DNA of 64,000 nt from Microcebus murinus (GCF_040939455.1 NC_134117.1:24421501-24485500), one strand, 5' to 3'; shown: positions 35,100 to 50,894, counted from the stretch's first letter. Notes: generated by a model not told the origin, from the letters alone. Translations and numbers: made by a program.

Positions 35100-35640
35100 C
35101 AAATATTTTCAATAATTTTACTCCATGCTGGGAAGGATGTAAAAAGATGAGAATCTCATAAACTTCAAGCAAGCCAATCTCTCAGAAAAGCAACTTGTTT
35201 TAATATTAATGTATACAACCTTTGACCCAGTGATTCCATTTCTGGGAATTACAGTGTTACATATAAAATAGAAAATCTGGAAACTCCAGAAAGAGATGGA
35301 TATGAGAATGGCTTGGAAAACCATGGGATATCCTAACAATGTAATGTTATATAACCATTAAAATGATGTTTATCAAGGGATTAAAAAAATATGATCCTCT
35401 CCCTGGAAGTATTGTTAAAAAAACATGAAAAAATACTTATGATAAATGTTAACTGAAAATAATAGGATAAAAATATCATCCAAAGTGGCTGAAATTATGT
35501 TAAAGGATCTATGTATTAGAAAAAATAGATGGGAAGAAAGCACAATGGCAATAATAAGAAGATTGGGTTCTAGGTGGATCTTTTTACTCTTTGTCATTTT
35601 TAGATTTCCTTTAATGTGCTCATGCTACCTTTATAATAAC
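35100..35640 (+). mobile_element. L1M 3' fragment
   Basis: TTTGACCCAGTGATTCCATT, TGGGATATCCTAACAATGTA, TTATATAACCATTAAAATGA: plus-strand L1M text, diverged. Confidence 0.65.
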
Positions 35641-35864
35641 ACATATTAACTATTAAAGAGAAAGAATCCTGGTGGGGTGTAACAAAGACCCGATTAGGAC
35701 ATTTGTGGTGGGCTTGGGGAAGGAAGGAGGGGAATGGATACAACTGGGTTGTTCATTGAATTGTGGGGAGTGAGTGGGTGGGAAGGATGGACAGCAATGC
35801 TGACATCTGGAGGAACTAGGGGGACACTGGTGTCATGAACTCAAATGGGGACCCTGGCGGAATC

Positions 35865-36100
35865 ACAGCACAGTGGTTCAGAGCACAGGCTCCTATAATT
35901 CCTAGTTTTGAATCCTAGCCCAACCACTTATAGGCAAGTAACCCTGAGCAAGTTATTTAACTTCTTTGAGCTTGTTTCCTCATCTCTAAAGTGGGGATGA
36001 TCATACTATCAATTATCTTATAGGGTTGTGAGGAGGATAAATTGATAGTTTAGAAAAAGTACCTGACACAGAATAAACTTTCAATAAAAATTAGCTATAG
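35865..36100 (+). mobile_element. MIR SINE
   Basis: AGTGGTTCAGAGCACAGGCT, CTCATCTCTAAAGTGGGGAT, AGGGTTGTGAGGAGGATAAA in order: an almost complete MIR. Confidence 0.88.
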
Positions 36101-37904
36101 CGATATGCCCTGTCGCTCTGGGAGATCCAGGGTTAGGACTTCTCTGTCCCCAACCCCTTGTCAGACAAAAAATAGTTACTTCACCTCCCCTCCTTCAGCC
36201 AGTTGACTCGCAGGAAGTGGCCCCAGGGGATGCTCTGAAGCTAACAGGAAGGGAATGGATGGGACTCTGAAATGGGACAAGTGGGAGGATTGGAGTAGGG
36301 GAAGAATTAGAAATGGAGTAGGGTTAGGAATTAGGAAATCACAAATTAAGTAGGCCAGGCTAGCAGTAAAGCAGAGAGGCCCTGAAGCACCCCACTGGAG
36401 CCCTCTTATCCCATGTCAGGATATCAGGATCTTTCTGGCTGGTTTAAGGTAGGGGGGCACGGGAGGAGACTGTCCTCCCTTGCCCAAGAGGTGCTGGCTA
36501 ATTGAGTCTATTCTGCTTCTTCTCCCACCTAGACCTAGACTTGCTGAGAGCATACAAAACAAGGAAGACAACCAGTAGGACATCTATAAAAAGATAATAG
36601 GAGTTCTGTTTGTAGGTCTAGTCTCCAGAGGCTACCACTGCCACCTCCCCTCCCTGCCCTGCACACAGACAGTAGGATATGTGAGCAGCTACCGGGATGT
36701 CCAGCTGTAGTGTAAGACCACATTCCCTCCTGCCCCTGCCTCCTACCAGGTCTCAAAATATAAGGCTGGCCATATGACATGCCTGGTGTTTGCTTTCATC
36801 TTTGCTCTGGTGCTCTTCCTGTCCAGCCTCAGCCTGTCTAGCTGCCACCTGTGTGGGTTCTGCAGGGACTACTTGTTCCATCAGTCCAATTCCCAGAACC
36901 ACCTCCTGCCTGCTCCCTGCTGGCCAAGACCACGCTCCTCCAGAATGTCAACCTTCCTCTAGCCAGTACCACCCCTCGCTTCTGAAAGTTGATCCCTTAG
37001 GCCAGGAAGTACCTCTGGTCTCTTCAGGGAGATCTCATCCTACCTGTGACCTCTGTACACCTTATGCAACTTGTTTCCCACTTAGGCTATCTTTGCCCCA
37101 TTCCTCCAAGAACCATCCCATTCATTACCTGGAAGTCCCCAAACCCAACCTTGCCCACACTCTGTCTCCTCTCCTGTACCTCTGACCCCTCTTCTATTTT
37201 CCTCTCTCATCCTTGACCCTCTACCTCCACCCATCCTCTCCTACCCTATTCTACTCTCCTGACTCTGTCCCTCTCCCCCTTCTGACCCAGCCTTGAGTTC
37301 CTTACCCTCTCCCTCCTTCTGCCTTGTCTCCCCAGGGGCTGGAACATCTGCTGCTTCATAAGCAATAAGCAGCTAGCTGTATGAGGCCATTTTCTACAGT
37401 GGCTTCTTCTTCAGGAATAATAAGTATAACCTTGACCCTTCCTTAAGTCCATTCTCAAGGCACAGAGGAGACTTAACTCTCTCTCCACCCCTAAGAAATT
37501 TCCTCTGTGCTCCTAACTCTGATCCCATCCCTATTCCAGAATCCCAGCCTCCCAGAGGGCCTGGGTTCATGCCCATGGGAGTGTGAGATTCCAGGCTTCA
37601 CAGTCCCAGACACCAAGTCCCAGCCCATCCAGTCTCATTTCTCTGTCCCTTCCTCCTAGGGATCATTTCTGGGCTGGAAACCTCCTTTCTTCAAACTTTC
37701 CCTTATCCCTGGTATATAAACACTATCTATGAATGGAATTCCATTAGAAAAATCCAATCCAACCTGTTGGGTGAGGTAGAAATAGCCTGCAGTGGGATTG
37801 GGAAGGATGGGGCTCTCAGACTGTTCATCTTTACCCCATCTCCTCCAGACTTTAGCACTGGCTGGGCATCCAAAGCCCATGCTGGGATCTTTGTTCACAC
37901 TGAT
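36100..37904. other. Unique intergenic sequence with unexplained open frames
   Basis: Repeat-free. A plus-strand frame at 36774-36962 starts with a hydrophobic segment (MTCLVFAFIFALVLFLSSLS), and a different overlapping frame runs 36790-37185. Neither matches a protein I know. 37180-37335 is strongly pyrimidine-rich. Confidence 0.4.
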
Positions 37905-38164
37905 GGGGAAGTGGTGGCTCATGCCTGTAGTTCTAGCATTCTGGGAGGTTGAGGTGGGAAGATTGCTTAAGGCCAGGAGTTGAGACCAGCCTGAGCAAGA
38001 GTGAGTCTCTGTCTCTACAAAAAATAGAAAAGTTAGCCAGGCATGGTGGTATGCACCTATAATACCAGCTACTCGGGAGTCTGAGGCAGGAGGATCACTT
38101 GAGCCCAGGAGTTTGAAGTTTGCAGTGAGCTATGAGGATGCCACTGCACTGTGGCCTGGGAGAC
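37905..38164 (+). mobile_element. Older Alu with its tail turned into a microsatellite
   Basis: Starts AAGTGGTGGCTCATGCCTGT and ends GCCTGGGAGACAGA. The poly(A) has been replaced by the purine array that follows. Confidence 0.85.
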
Positions 38165-38166
38165 AG

Positions 38167-38245
<79 letters not shown>

Positions 38246-38380
38246 AGGAAGGAAGGAAGGAAGGAAGGAAGGAAGGAAGGAAGGAAGGAAGGAAGGAAGG
38301 AAGGAAGGAAGGAAGGAAGGAAGGAAGGAAGAAGGGAAGGAGGGAGGGAGGGAGGGAGGGAGGAAGGAAGGAAGGAAGGA

Positions 38381-38448
<68 letters not shown>

Positions 38449-38468
38449 GAAAGAAAGAAAGAAAGAAA
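38165..38468 (+). repeat. Purine array (GAAA)n-(GGAA)n-(GGGA)n-(GGAA)n-(GAAA)n
   Basis: About 300 bases without a pyrimidine on this strand. Unit composition grades from GAAA to GGAA to GGGA (about 38340-38362) and back again. All six frames are open over it because of the repeat. Confidence 0.97.
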
Positions 38469-38830
38469 CCAAAAGGAGAACACCAAGAAGAAGGGCCTGG
38501 ACAAGCCTGGCTCCACCAGGATGGTTTGGGCAGTGGCTGGGAGGGTGGTGGTGGTATGGGGCATCTCTAAGCAGGCTCAGTAAAAAGCAGTTTGAGGCCC
38601 ACACTGATACAGTAAGGACCCGTTAACTGGAAAAACCAGTGTATGGGAGGGACATCTATTAGGTTTGAAATTCACTTCAAACATAATGAAGTCATATTAC
38701 TGGCATATTTAACTTAGGGCCAGTACAACCCTGTGTGCACTCAGCAAAGGGCAATTCCATTTTCAATAGTTGACAGGCTGAGAAAAGAGAAACATTTCAG
38801 TGATAGAGTGTGAATTTAGTGATTCAAACT

Positions 38831-39122
38831 TTTTTTTTTTTTTTTATACATTCTTATTCTTGTCTCTTGGGCTAAACTACAGTGGTGTCATCACAGCTCA
38901 CTGTAGCCTCAAACTCCTGGGCTCAAGCAACCCTCCTGCTTCAGCCTCCCAAGTAGCTGGGGTTACAGGTGCCGGCCACTTCACCTGGATAATTTTTCTA
39001 TTTTTAGTAGAGACAGGGTCTCACTCTTGCTCAGGCTGGTCTCAAACTCCAGAGCTCAAGTGATCCTCCCACCTCGGCCTCCCAGAGTACTAGGATTACA
39101 GGCGTAAGCCACTGCACTGGCC
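38831..39122 (-). mobile_element. Alu, older
   Basis: Target duplication GATTCAA on both sides. Arms are diverged. Confidence 0.88.
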
Positions 39123-39831
39123 GATTCAAGCATTTTTTACACAATGGGGACCGTAAAAGTGTAGCTGGAATCTGAATGGCTGCCAAGGCCTGAGGACCTG
39201 AAATGTCTGAAATACCTGGACAGTTTGCTCCTCTGAGAGCCTCCAGGAGGCCCCAAGAGGCTCAGAGAGGCTCAAGATGAGATGGGTCTTTCTCATTCCT
39301 GGTAGGCTATGCCCTCACTCCCCCTTCATCTGCCCCTCACAGCTCCTTCCTTTTTCCTCTATTCCCTAGATAATGGAAACTTCTGGCAGAACAGACCTAG
39401 CCCAGCTGGCCCTCTGGCTCTATGCATTGGTCATAATACAGGTGAGGGGCCCCAAGGGACCCTCTTTCAGTCCCTTCCTTCATCCTCCCAGCATTCACAC
39501 CTGACAGACTCCTTTGCTTTCCAGAGTGAGTGAGTTTCCCTGCCTCTCCCTCCCAGGCCCCACTCCACATTCCCATCTGACCCCTCTCCTTTCATTCTCT
39601 GCCCTTGGTCCACCCCATCTTCTTACTCATCTCTCTGATTCTGTTTCTCCCCACCTTTGTTCTTGATCCTGTCCTGTCTTGCTCCTGTGCAGAGACGTTC
39701 AGAGCCAGACCCAGGCCCTCCCTTTGGGAATTAGGGGAGAAACCACTCTAAGACTTCTATCCACAACTGGTGAGTGACCTGGTCACTCATCCCTCACCGC
39801 ACGGCCTGATTCACCTTCTCTCCCCATTTGA

Positions 39832-40167
39832 TTTTTTTTTTTTTTTTTTGAGACAGAGTCTCGATTTGTTGCCCACGCTAGAGTGAGTGCCATGGCGTCA
39901 GCCTAGCTCACAGCAACCTCAAACTCCTGGGCTCAAGCAATGCTGCTGCCTCAGCCTCCGGAGTAGCTGGGACTACAGGCATGCACCACCATGCCTGGCT
40001 AATTTTTTCTATATATATTAGTTGGCCAATTAATTTCTTTCTATTTATAGTAGAGACGGGGGTCTTGATCTTGCTCAGGCTGGTTTCGAACTCCTGACCT
40101 CAAGCAATCCACCCACCTCAGCCTCCCAGAGTGCTAGGATTACAGGCGTGAGCCACCGCGCCCGGCC
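39832..40167 (-). mobile_element. Alu, first of a tandem pair
   Basis: Flanked by CCCCATTTGATTTTT and CCCCACTTGATTTTT. Confidence 0.94.
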
Positions 40168-40176
40168 CCCACTTGA

Positions 40177-40514
<338 letters not shown>

Positions 40515-41976
40515 CCCCACTTGATTTTTTATCAGCTGAAATGGGGACACATGCAGTAATAGTGTAAGCACAGTTACAATTCACATGGCCCATAAGCCTT
40601 GAAATTAGGATTCTTGAAAAGTTTTTTACCTCTATTTTATAATTTATGCATAAAGCGAGACTTTGTTGATTTTGAATGAGAGCAAACATCTTATTCTTGT
40701 ATTAAAAATTTATATTATCCTTGCCTGGACTTGAGGGAAGATAAAAAATGAAAATAAATAAATAAGTAAATAAATAAAATTTATATTAAATGTGACTTCA
40801 CTGTGTTCTCCCAGGAAACTCTGCTGTGTCCTCAACCTCCTCCCCAGTTGGACCAAATTATCTAAGTCAGGCTGGTAGCTGGACCAGACTTCAATCCTGG
40901 AAAGGAAGAATCTTGGCAGCCCAGGCCGCTTTCTTCTGGGTGATACTGTCCTAGTACAAGTCCAGGATCCCTTCTTTTCTTCACTATTCTGCTCTCTGAA
41001 GTCTCTCTTGACCTCCTCTCCTCCTCCCCTCTCATCCTCAGAAGAGCTCTATTTACTACCTCGGGAGGCTTCTTCGGTCTGTAGTTGGGAAATGGGCAAA
41101 CCTATGCATGTTTGAGGATAAGGGGTGGAGCTGGCAGTGACAAGAGTAACCACCAGAGGGAGCCTGTGCCTAAGACGAGGCTGAGTGGGGGGCCTAGAAG
41201 AGCCACATTGAGGATTTTTTTCTTTTCAGGGCAGTAAGGCTGCCAAGCCTTCCATCCTGGGGTAGCTTCCTATGGACCTGGGAGTCTAGAGCTGCCTTCT
41301 CCCCCCTTTCTGACTCTCCTTCTCTTTTCCTGACCACCCAGGTCGGTGTGAGCCAAACCCTGGTGCATCTGCACAATGTGGAATACTTTCTAAGGACAGG
41401 TTCCCTGACAGCCATATTCAACACAAGGTTCAGTCTTCTAGTCCTTTGACCTCAACCCACAACTCCCACTAGCACCTGCTGCCCATCCCTCCCCTGGAAC
41501 CTCATTGACTCAGGTGTTCCCATTCCTGCTCCTCTCTTGATTTGGGGATCGGGTGCCCCTGGGTAGTACCAGCTTCCTGGTCAATTCCTTCTACCCCTAC
41601 CCCAACTCCCAAAATGGCCCAAGTTTATTGGCTTCCCCCCCCCCCATGCACCTACTGCCCCAGGTGGCCTGGTTCTTCCTTCAGCTCCACCTGACTCACT
41701 TCCATCAATTTCAGGTCTGGATCAACCAGTCAGTCTGGCCTATGGGAAGAAGGGAAGAGAGCCAGAATCTCTAAAGTTCAGAGACTAATGCCTTCTTCTC
41801 ATCCCAGTCAGTTTCTTCATCCACCAATAATTGTTAAACCTATTATGGGCCTCGCATTGTGATACATACCAAAGATATAAAAATACAAATAACCATGGTC
41901 TTTGGCCTCAAGGAACTTGTATGCTAATCAGGGAAATGAACAAATAACTAGGCAATCACCACACACAAAAAGAGTG
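40515..41976. other. Unique intergenic sequence, with a minus-strand L2 at its end
   Basis: Contains an (AAAT)n-rich patch at about 40740-40785 and exon-like frames described under findings. A minus-strand L2 fragment spans about 41815-41970 and continues after the next Alu to about 42500. Confidence 0.45.
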
Positions 41977-42270
41977 GGCCTGGTGTGCGGTGGCTCATGC
42001 TTGAAATCCCAGCACTCTGAGAGGCTGAGGCAGGAGGATTGTTTGAGGCCAGGAGTTCAAGACCAGCCTGGGCAACATAGGAAGTCCCAATTGCCATGAA
42101 AAAATTTAAAAATTGAGCGTAGTGGCACATGCCTTTAGTCTTAGCTACTGGGGAGGCTGAGGCGGAAGGATCACTTGAGCCCAAGAGTTCAAGACTGCAG
42201 TGAGCTATGATCAGGTCACTGCACTCCAGCCTGGGAGACAGATTGAGATTCTCTCTCTCAAAAAAAAAAA
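41977..42270 (+). mobile_element. AluJ-like element inside L2
   Basis: GGCCTGGTGTGCGGTGGCTC to poly(A). An old element with the ancestral GCCTGGGCAACATAG motif. Confidence 0.88.
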
Positions 42271-43118
42271 GTGGTTGGAGAGAAGACCAGAGAGAGAGGC
42301 AGGGCCAGACACAAAGGAAGGGATGTCTTTGTTAGGAGTTTGGCCTTTACCCTGAATATTGGACTAAGTGCTGAACTTGATCAGATTTGTTTGTTACAAT
42401 GCTCTGGTTAATCAAAGTTAGATTTGAGGACATAGGGATACTAACTAGAAAGCCACTGTAATAGTAGTCTCAATGACAGGCAGCCAGGACGAGGCTGAAG
42501 GCATGGTTGGGGTATGGGAGGAGAACAGGAGTGGTCCTTGGACACTGGTCTATACCAGGTCCAATTTCTTACAGGCCACATGTAGAAGAAGGGGTGAGGC
42601 TCTGACCTCTGACCCTTGCAGAGGTTGGTGAAGATGTGGATCAGTGTGGTCCTGTGGTCTGGCCATTGGGCAGTGTGGAGACTGTGGACTGTGTTTGGAT
42701 AGTGGATCCCTTGGTGAGGGAAAGGAGGTGTAGAACTGGGGCTGGGAATGTTGGGAATACAGGTGGGCAGTAGGGAGGTGAAAGGAGGGATTGGGCCCCC
42801 AAGGCCACAGAGGCAGGTAGAGGAGCCTTATGCTTTGCTTCCTCTCCTTTGCCCAGAGTGCTTGCTGATACTGTGCACAGTGTTCCTCTGGCCTAGCTTT
42901 GTCTTCGCCTTCCCATTTTCCAGTGGCTACTGTCGTCTGAACCGGAGAAAGCTTTGAAGGTGAAGCATATCTATGGAAGTTCTCCTGCCCATTGGCTTAA
43001 GATCCTCCCTGTCACCGACCCAAGAACTTCAAGCCTTCCCACCTCCTCCTGCCCAGGAACCTTGGATCTGAGAATTTGTCCACTACTCAAAATCTTTAGC
43101 CCCAGACCTTCCCCCCAG

Positions 43119-43435
43119 TTTTTTTTTTTTTTTCTTGAGACAGAGTCTCGATTTGTTGCCCAGGCTAGAGTGAGTGCCATGGCGTCAGCCTAGCTCACAG
43201 CAACCTCACACTCCTAGGCTCAAGCAATCCTCCTGCCTCAGCCTCCCGAGTAGCTGGGACTACAGGCATGCGCCACCATGCCCGGCTAATTTTTTCTATA
43301 TATATTAGTCGGCCAATTAATTTCTTTCTATTTATAGTAGAATCAGGCTGGTTTCGAACTCCTGACCTTGAGCAATCCGCCCTCCTCGGCCTCCCAGAGA
43401 GCTAGGCTTACAGGCGTGAGCCACTGCGCCTGGCC
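43119..43435 (-). mobile_element. Alu with an internal deletion
   Basis: Strepsirrhine-type Alu. Its left-arm junction reads TAGTAGAATCAGGCTGG, so about 20 bases between GTAGA and CAGGCTGG are missing. Confidence 0.92.
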
Positions 43436-44872
43436 AGAACTTCCCCTTTTTCTCAGGTACCCAAGGTCAAGGACTTCAACTTCTGGATCTCCCTTTTCCT
43501 TAGGTCCCAACATCTTGTTTAAGGACCCTTCCTACAATGAAAAACCTCAGACTTGGGATCTCCACCCACTTATTCAGAGACTTCTGACTCAGGGAGACTA
43601 CATTGGGGCATCTCTCTGATGGCCTTCTCACATACTCCATCAAAACCCAGTCATGTGAAGATATTGCATCCCTGAGCTATTTTCCAAAGTCATGAGATGC
43701 AGTTTGGGATCACTTGCACCCTCCACATTGGAGACGGGATGAGTATGGGCCATTGTAATCAAGCACCCAGCCTCTAAAGAGAGGTAAAAGTTACTATCTA
43801 AGCCCATTTGATCTGTGCTGTAGAAGCTCTTATTTCTTGGCTTGGGGAGTCAGTAGGAATGTGGGCCTCCTCCACCCACAGGAGGCCCTGCTAGTAGGTG
43901 GTCCTGAGGGATTTTCTTGAGCCATACAACTCTAAGGAAAAACCTGGCCTCCTTCTTTTGCTCATGCTCCAGAGGCCCATAAAGTAGGAGGACCTTCTTT
44001 GGTCCTCTGGGCAGAGAAGGAGGACCAAGCTAAACCTCAGGCTGAGAAAAAGCAACAATAATTCAGCAGGACCATGAACAGGAAGAACCTTTCATCTTTT
44101 GTCTATCTCCAGCTTCCCACTGAGGAGCCATAATTGGCCCAGCCTCAAGACCAAGACAATAAGGAGCTCCTCCCAGACCAGGAAGGGGCTGAGGGAGAGG
44201 CTGAGGGAGGAACTATCCCTAGCCCTGGGCCTCCAGGAAGAGCAGTAGCTTAAGGGCCAGTAGTTTAACTCCCGGTGTTGGTAGACAGCCTGGTTTGAGG
44301 GCCAGGACAAGGGCTCTCTAAGTGCTAGGTTAGGCCAAGGTGCTATCCCAAGACTTCAGGGAGGCTGAGGAACCATCCCAGGACTTGGCCAAGCAGATGA
44401 GCCACATCAGGATCTCCATGAGGCTGAAGAGTTAACATCAGCCATGGATAAGAATGAGAGCTACTCCCCTCCCCTGGGAGACTGAGGAACTGTCCCTAGT
44501 CCCATATGAACCTAAGTGCCCACCTTAAGCATACAGTGAAGCTGTGTAAAATGCAAGCTGCAAGTCCCAGCTGAGGACAAAACTGGGCAGCAGTCCTAAC
44601 CTTGGCCCCAGCCTTGGACAGGGGTTGCTGGAGCTTAGAGTGATAGAAAGTAGCAGCATCCAGAACCCTACTCTAAGCAAGATCCAGGCCAAGGGGGCAT
44701 AGGGCCCAGGCCTCTTCGGACATGATCTTGTTTAATAAATCCAGACACACATCAATCTGTGCTATAGATGCTCTTATTTCTTGGCTTGAGGAGTCAGCAG
44801 CAATGTGGGGTCCTCCAAGTAGTTCTGCTCCAGTGAATCTTGTTATTAATACTAAGCCAGAGGGCCGGGCGC
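43436..44872. other. Unique intergenic sequence with a local duplication and a degenerate tandem repeat
   Basis: No recognised gene. A 62-base segment at 43811-43873 recurs at 44755-44816. Three spaced copies of GAGGCTGAGG(GA)GGAAC-like text lie at about 44189, 44360 and 44480. Confidence 0.5.
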
Positions 44873-45192
<320 letters not shown>

Positions 45193-45449
45193 TACTAAGC
45201 CAGAGAATTTTGCAGGGAGCTCTCCTGTGTGTGGCAAATCTTCCCCTAAACCAGGGGCTACTCCAGGAACCCTGGGTGAGACAGACATGGACAAAGAGCC
45301 CACTGCAGTTCCATTTGGGAGCAAGAAAGTCCCAGGGAAAGGAAGGGTGTAGCTTTGCAGTCCCTCTCCTCACAACAGGCTAGAGAAGCTAGCATTGAGC
45401 CAGGGATGAGGCATGCATCCAAGCTAAAGCAGGTAGGAGCTCCTGGGTG

Positions 45450-45690
45450 GTTCAGTGAGGTGGCTCTAATCTTAGAGTTGCTACTTTCTAGCTGACCGAC
45501 CTTGGTCAAGTCACTTAATTTTTCTAAATCTCTATTTCCTCACCTGTAAAATGGGGATACTATTATTAAATAGTACTTTCCCAATAGGATTATGAGAAGC
45601 ATTAAATGAGGGATTATAAAAAGACCAGCAGAGTGCTTGGAACATATTAAATGCTCATAAATGTTGATTACTTTTATGATTGGAAGTGTG
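45450..45690 (+). mobile_element. MIR SINE
   Basis: CTTGGTCAAGTCACTTAATT, TCACCTGTAAAATGGGGATA, GAAGCATTAAATGAGGGATT in order. Confidence 0.88.
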
Positions 45691-45713
45691 TGCTTTAGCC
45701 AAAAGATCCAGAT

Positions 45714-45970
45714 TCAGGGTGGCGTGGTGGCTCGGAAGCTGAGGCAGGTGGATCACTTGAGCCTAGGAGTTTGAGACCAGCCTGGGCAACAGTGAGAACT
45801 GTTTTTACAAAAAATAAAATAATTATCAGGTGTGGCGGTGCACACCTGTAATCTTGACTGCTTAGGAGGCTGAGGCAGGAGGATTGCTTAAACCCATGAG
45901 TTGGAGGCTATAGTGTGCTATGATGATGCCACTGCACTCTAGCCTGGGCAACAGAGACCCTGTTTCAAAA
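45714..45970 (+). mobile_element. Old Alu, left arm partly deleted
   Basis: Flanked by AAAAGATCCAGAT (45701-45713 and 45971-45983). Confidence 0.85.
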
Positions 45971-45999
45971 AAAAGATCCAGATCCAACCACTCCCTCTA

Positions 46000-46277
46000 T
46001 AACCCACAACCTCTGAGACACTCAGCTGTTTAAAAACACACATCTGTGAATATATTAAATTGTGTATATATTTAACGCACACATATATATATTAAAAATT
46101 GCTTCAGAAGACAGAAGAGATTGCATATACAGTTTCTACCATGGCCCCCTCCAACTCTTAGGCACCCTTCCTTGATCAGTGTGTCCCAGAAATGATTTCC
46201 TGTGTCAGTCACACAGAGGTATTGTCCAGAGGGTGCCCAAGCCTGTAGGCCTCAGTGATCTGATGCCTGGAGGGTAT
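46000..46277 (-). other. HPS6: HPS6 3'UTR region
   Basis: Downstream of the HPS6 stop. No canonical AATAAA is seen on the minus strand here, so the 3' end cannot be placed. An (AT)-rich patch lies at about 46046-46100. Confidence 0.5.
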
Positions 46278-48970
<2,693 letters not shown>

Positions 48971-48998
48971 GTCCCTCTCCCAAGGCTTTCACCCCAAT

Positions 48999-49310
48999 TT
49001 ATGCATTCATTTATTCATGAGATTTTTATTGTGCACATACTTTGTGCCAGGCTCTGAGTAGACAGCCCTGAACAAAATAGAAAACTTCAGCCTCATGGAG
49101 ATGATGATCTAATGGATATAATAGTTAACACTTCCACAGTACTTCCTATGTGACAGCTTTTTCTGCACCTAGCCTTCCCCTTTTACAGATAAGGAAGGAA
49201 AATGAAACACAGAGAGATTAAGCAATTTGGCCGAGTGGTAGAGGTGGGATTTCAACCACAGACAATCTGGCTCCAGACTCAGTCCACCAAACCACTTGGC
49301 CATAGCAACA
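48999..49310 (-). mobile_element. L2 tail and MIR fragment
   Basis: Minus-strand L2 text at about 48999-49110 (TGTGCCAGGCTCTGAGTAGA), then a minus-strand MIR at about 49115-49310 (TTTTACAGATAAGGAAGGAA, GGTGGGATTTCAACCACAGA). Confidence 0.7.
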
Positions 49311-49693
49311 ATTCACCCAAACCAACAGTCTGCTAGGGGGGAAAAAAAGAAAGAAAACTTAGAGGTACTGAGTTTGTGTGTCATCTCTCCAGTGGTGATG
49401 CCTACAAATTTACATACAGGGTCCTTCTACCCTTTGATTGCCCTTTCAAGAGAGTGGTAGTTCCTCCTCTCTCCAAGCCCAGTCGCTCTTTATAAGCCCT
49501 GCCTCTCCTCCCTCACCCCCACCTTCCTTGAGAACCTGCATCCATTTCTGTTTCATCAGCTTCATTCTGTGTTCTCATTTTCAGCATAGAAATACCCTCC
49601 AGTCTGTCCTGACTTGGAATTCATTCTTTCATCCTCATCTCCCCACCTCCACCCCATCATTCCCTTACCCTTTCCTTTCTCAGTCAAGTTTCT

Positions 49694-49988
49694 TTTTTTT
49701 TGAGACAGAGTCTTACTCTGTTGCCTCTGCTAGAGTGCTGTGGTGTCAGCCTAGCTCACAGCAACCTCAAACTCCTGGGAATACAGCGATCCTTTTGCCT
49801 CAGCCTCCTGAGTAGCTAGGACTACAGGCATGCGCCACCATGCCTGGCTAATTTTTTTTTCTAATTTTTTGGTAGAGACAGGATCTTGCTCTTGCTCAGG
49901 CTGGTCTAGAACTCCTGAGCTCAAATGATCTGCCTGCCTCGGCCTCCCAGAGTGCTAGGATTACAGGTGTGAGCCACCCCTCCTGGCC
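49694..49988 (-). mobile_element. Alu
   Basis: Target duplication CTCAGTCAAGTTTCTT on both sides. Confidence 0.93.
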
Positions 49989-50124
49989 TCAGTCAAGTTT
50001 CTTGTAAAGATCCTTCACTTTCTTTCCTTCCATCCTCAAACCACTACTTCCCTGAAATAGCTTTTGCTGAGATCTTTAAGGACATTTTTATTTCCTTTTT
50101 TATCTGAGACATTTGACAACTTTC

Positions 50125-50350
50125 TTATTGTTGCCTGGACTAGAGTGCAGTGGCATCATCATAGTTCACTGCAACCTCCAACTCTGGGCTCCAGTGATCC
50201 TCCTGCCTCAGCCTCCTAAGTACCTGGGACTACAGGCACGCGGGGCACCAGGCCCAGCTAATTTTTGTATTTTTTGTAGAGATGGGGGGGGGTCTCGCTC
50301 TTGCTTAGGATGGTCTCAAACTTATGGCCTCAAGGCACCATGCCCAGCCA
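50125..50350 (-). mobile_element. Old Alu, partly deleted
   Basis: TTGCCTGGACTAGAGTGCAG to CACCATGCCCAGCC, diverged, with a G-run in the left arm. Confidence 0.75.
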
Positions 50351-50894
50351 GTTTTCCTCTTTTTAAAGATAGCACTATCTTCAGAGTTTTCTTTGTCTTT
50401 GGTTCAGCTTCCTCCACCATCCTTTAAATGTTGGTGGTCTTCCTCCCATACCCCAATTCCATCTTGGGTGATTTTCTTTTTCTTCTTTTTTTTTTTTAAC
50501 CCCTTTCCTAAGCCATCTTCCCATTTCTCACGGTTTAAGCCATTACTTCTAAGCCAACGGCTCAAAAATATTTATCTACAGCTAAAATATTTATGTTGAG
50601 TTCCAACAAAGGGTATCCAAATATCTGCTAAATATTTCTGCCTGGATGTCTCACAGGCATTTCAATCTCAACATGTCTTAAACATCATCTTCCTGCCCAA
50701 AATTGCTTCTTCTCCAATGCTCCTAGTTGCCATAGGATTTCTTTCATTTTTGTATCTCATCCTTATTTTTAGAGGATAGGATAGACAAAGAAAGTCCTCA
50801 ATAAGTGTTTTGTGAAGGAATTAGTACACTTGCATTGACACGTTTGTGTGTCATATCACTTAGGAACCTTTTCATTAAAAGTTATAAACTTTAA
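50351..50894. other. Unique intergenic sequence
   Basis: Pyrimidine-rich patches only; nothing recognised. Confidence 0.5.

Noticed and set aside
37656..37922. 88-codon minus-strand frame
   Set aside because: Not recognised, overlaps an Alu start at one end, and has no splice or conservation evidence visible.
38095..38626. Five long frames encoding Lys/Glu/Arg or Ser/Phe/Leu repeats
   Set aside because: All frames of a (GAAA)n/(GGAA)n array are open. Microsatellite artefact.
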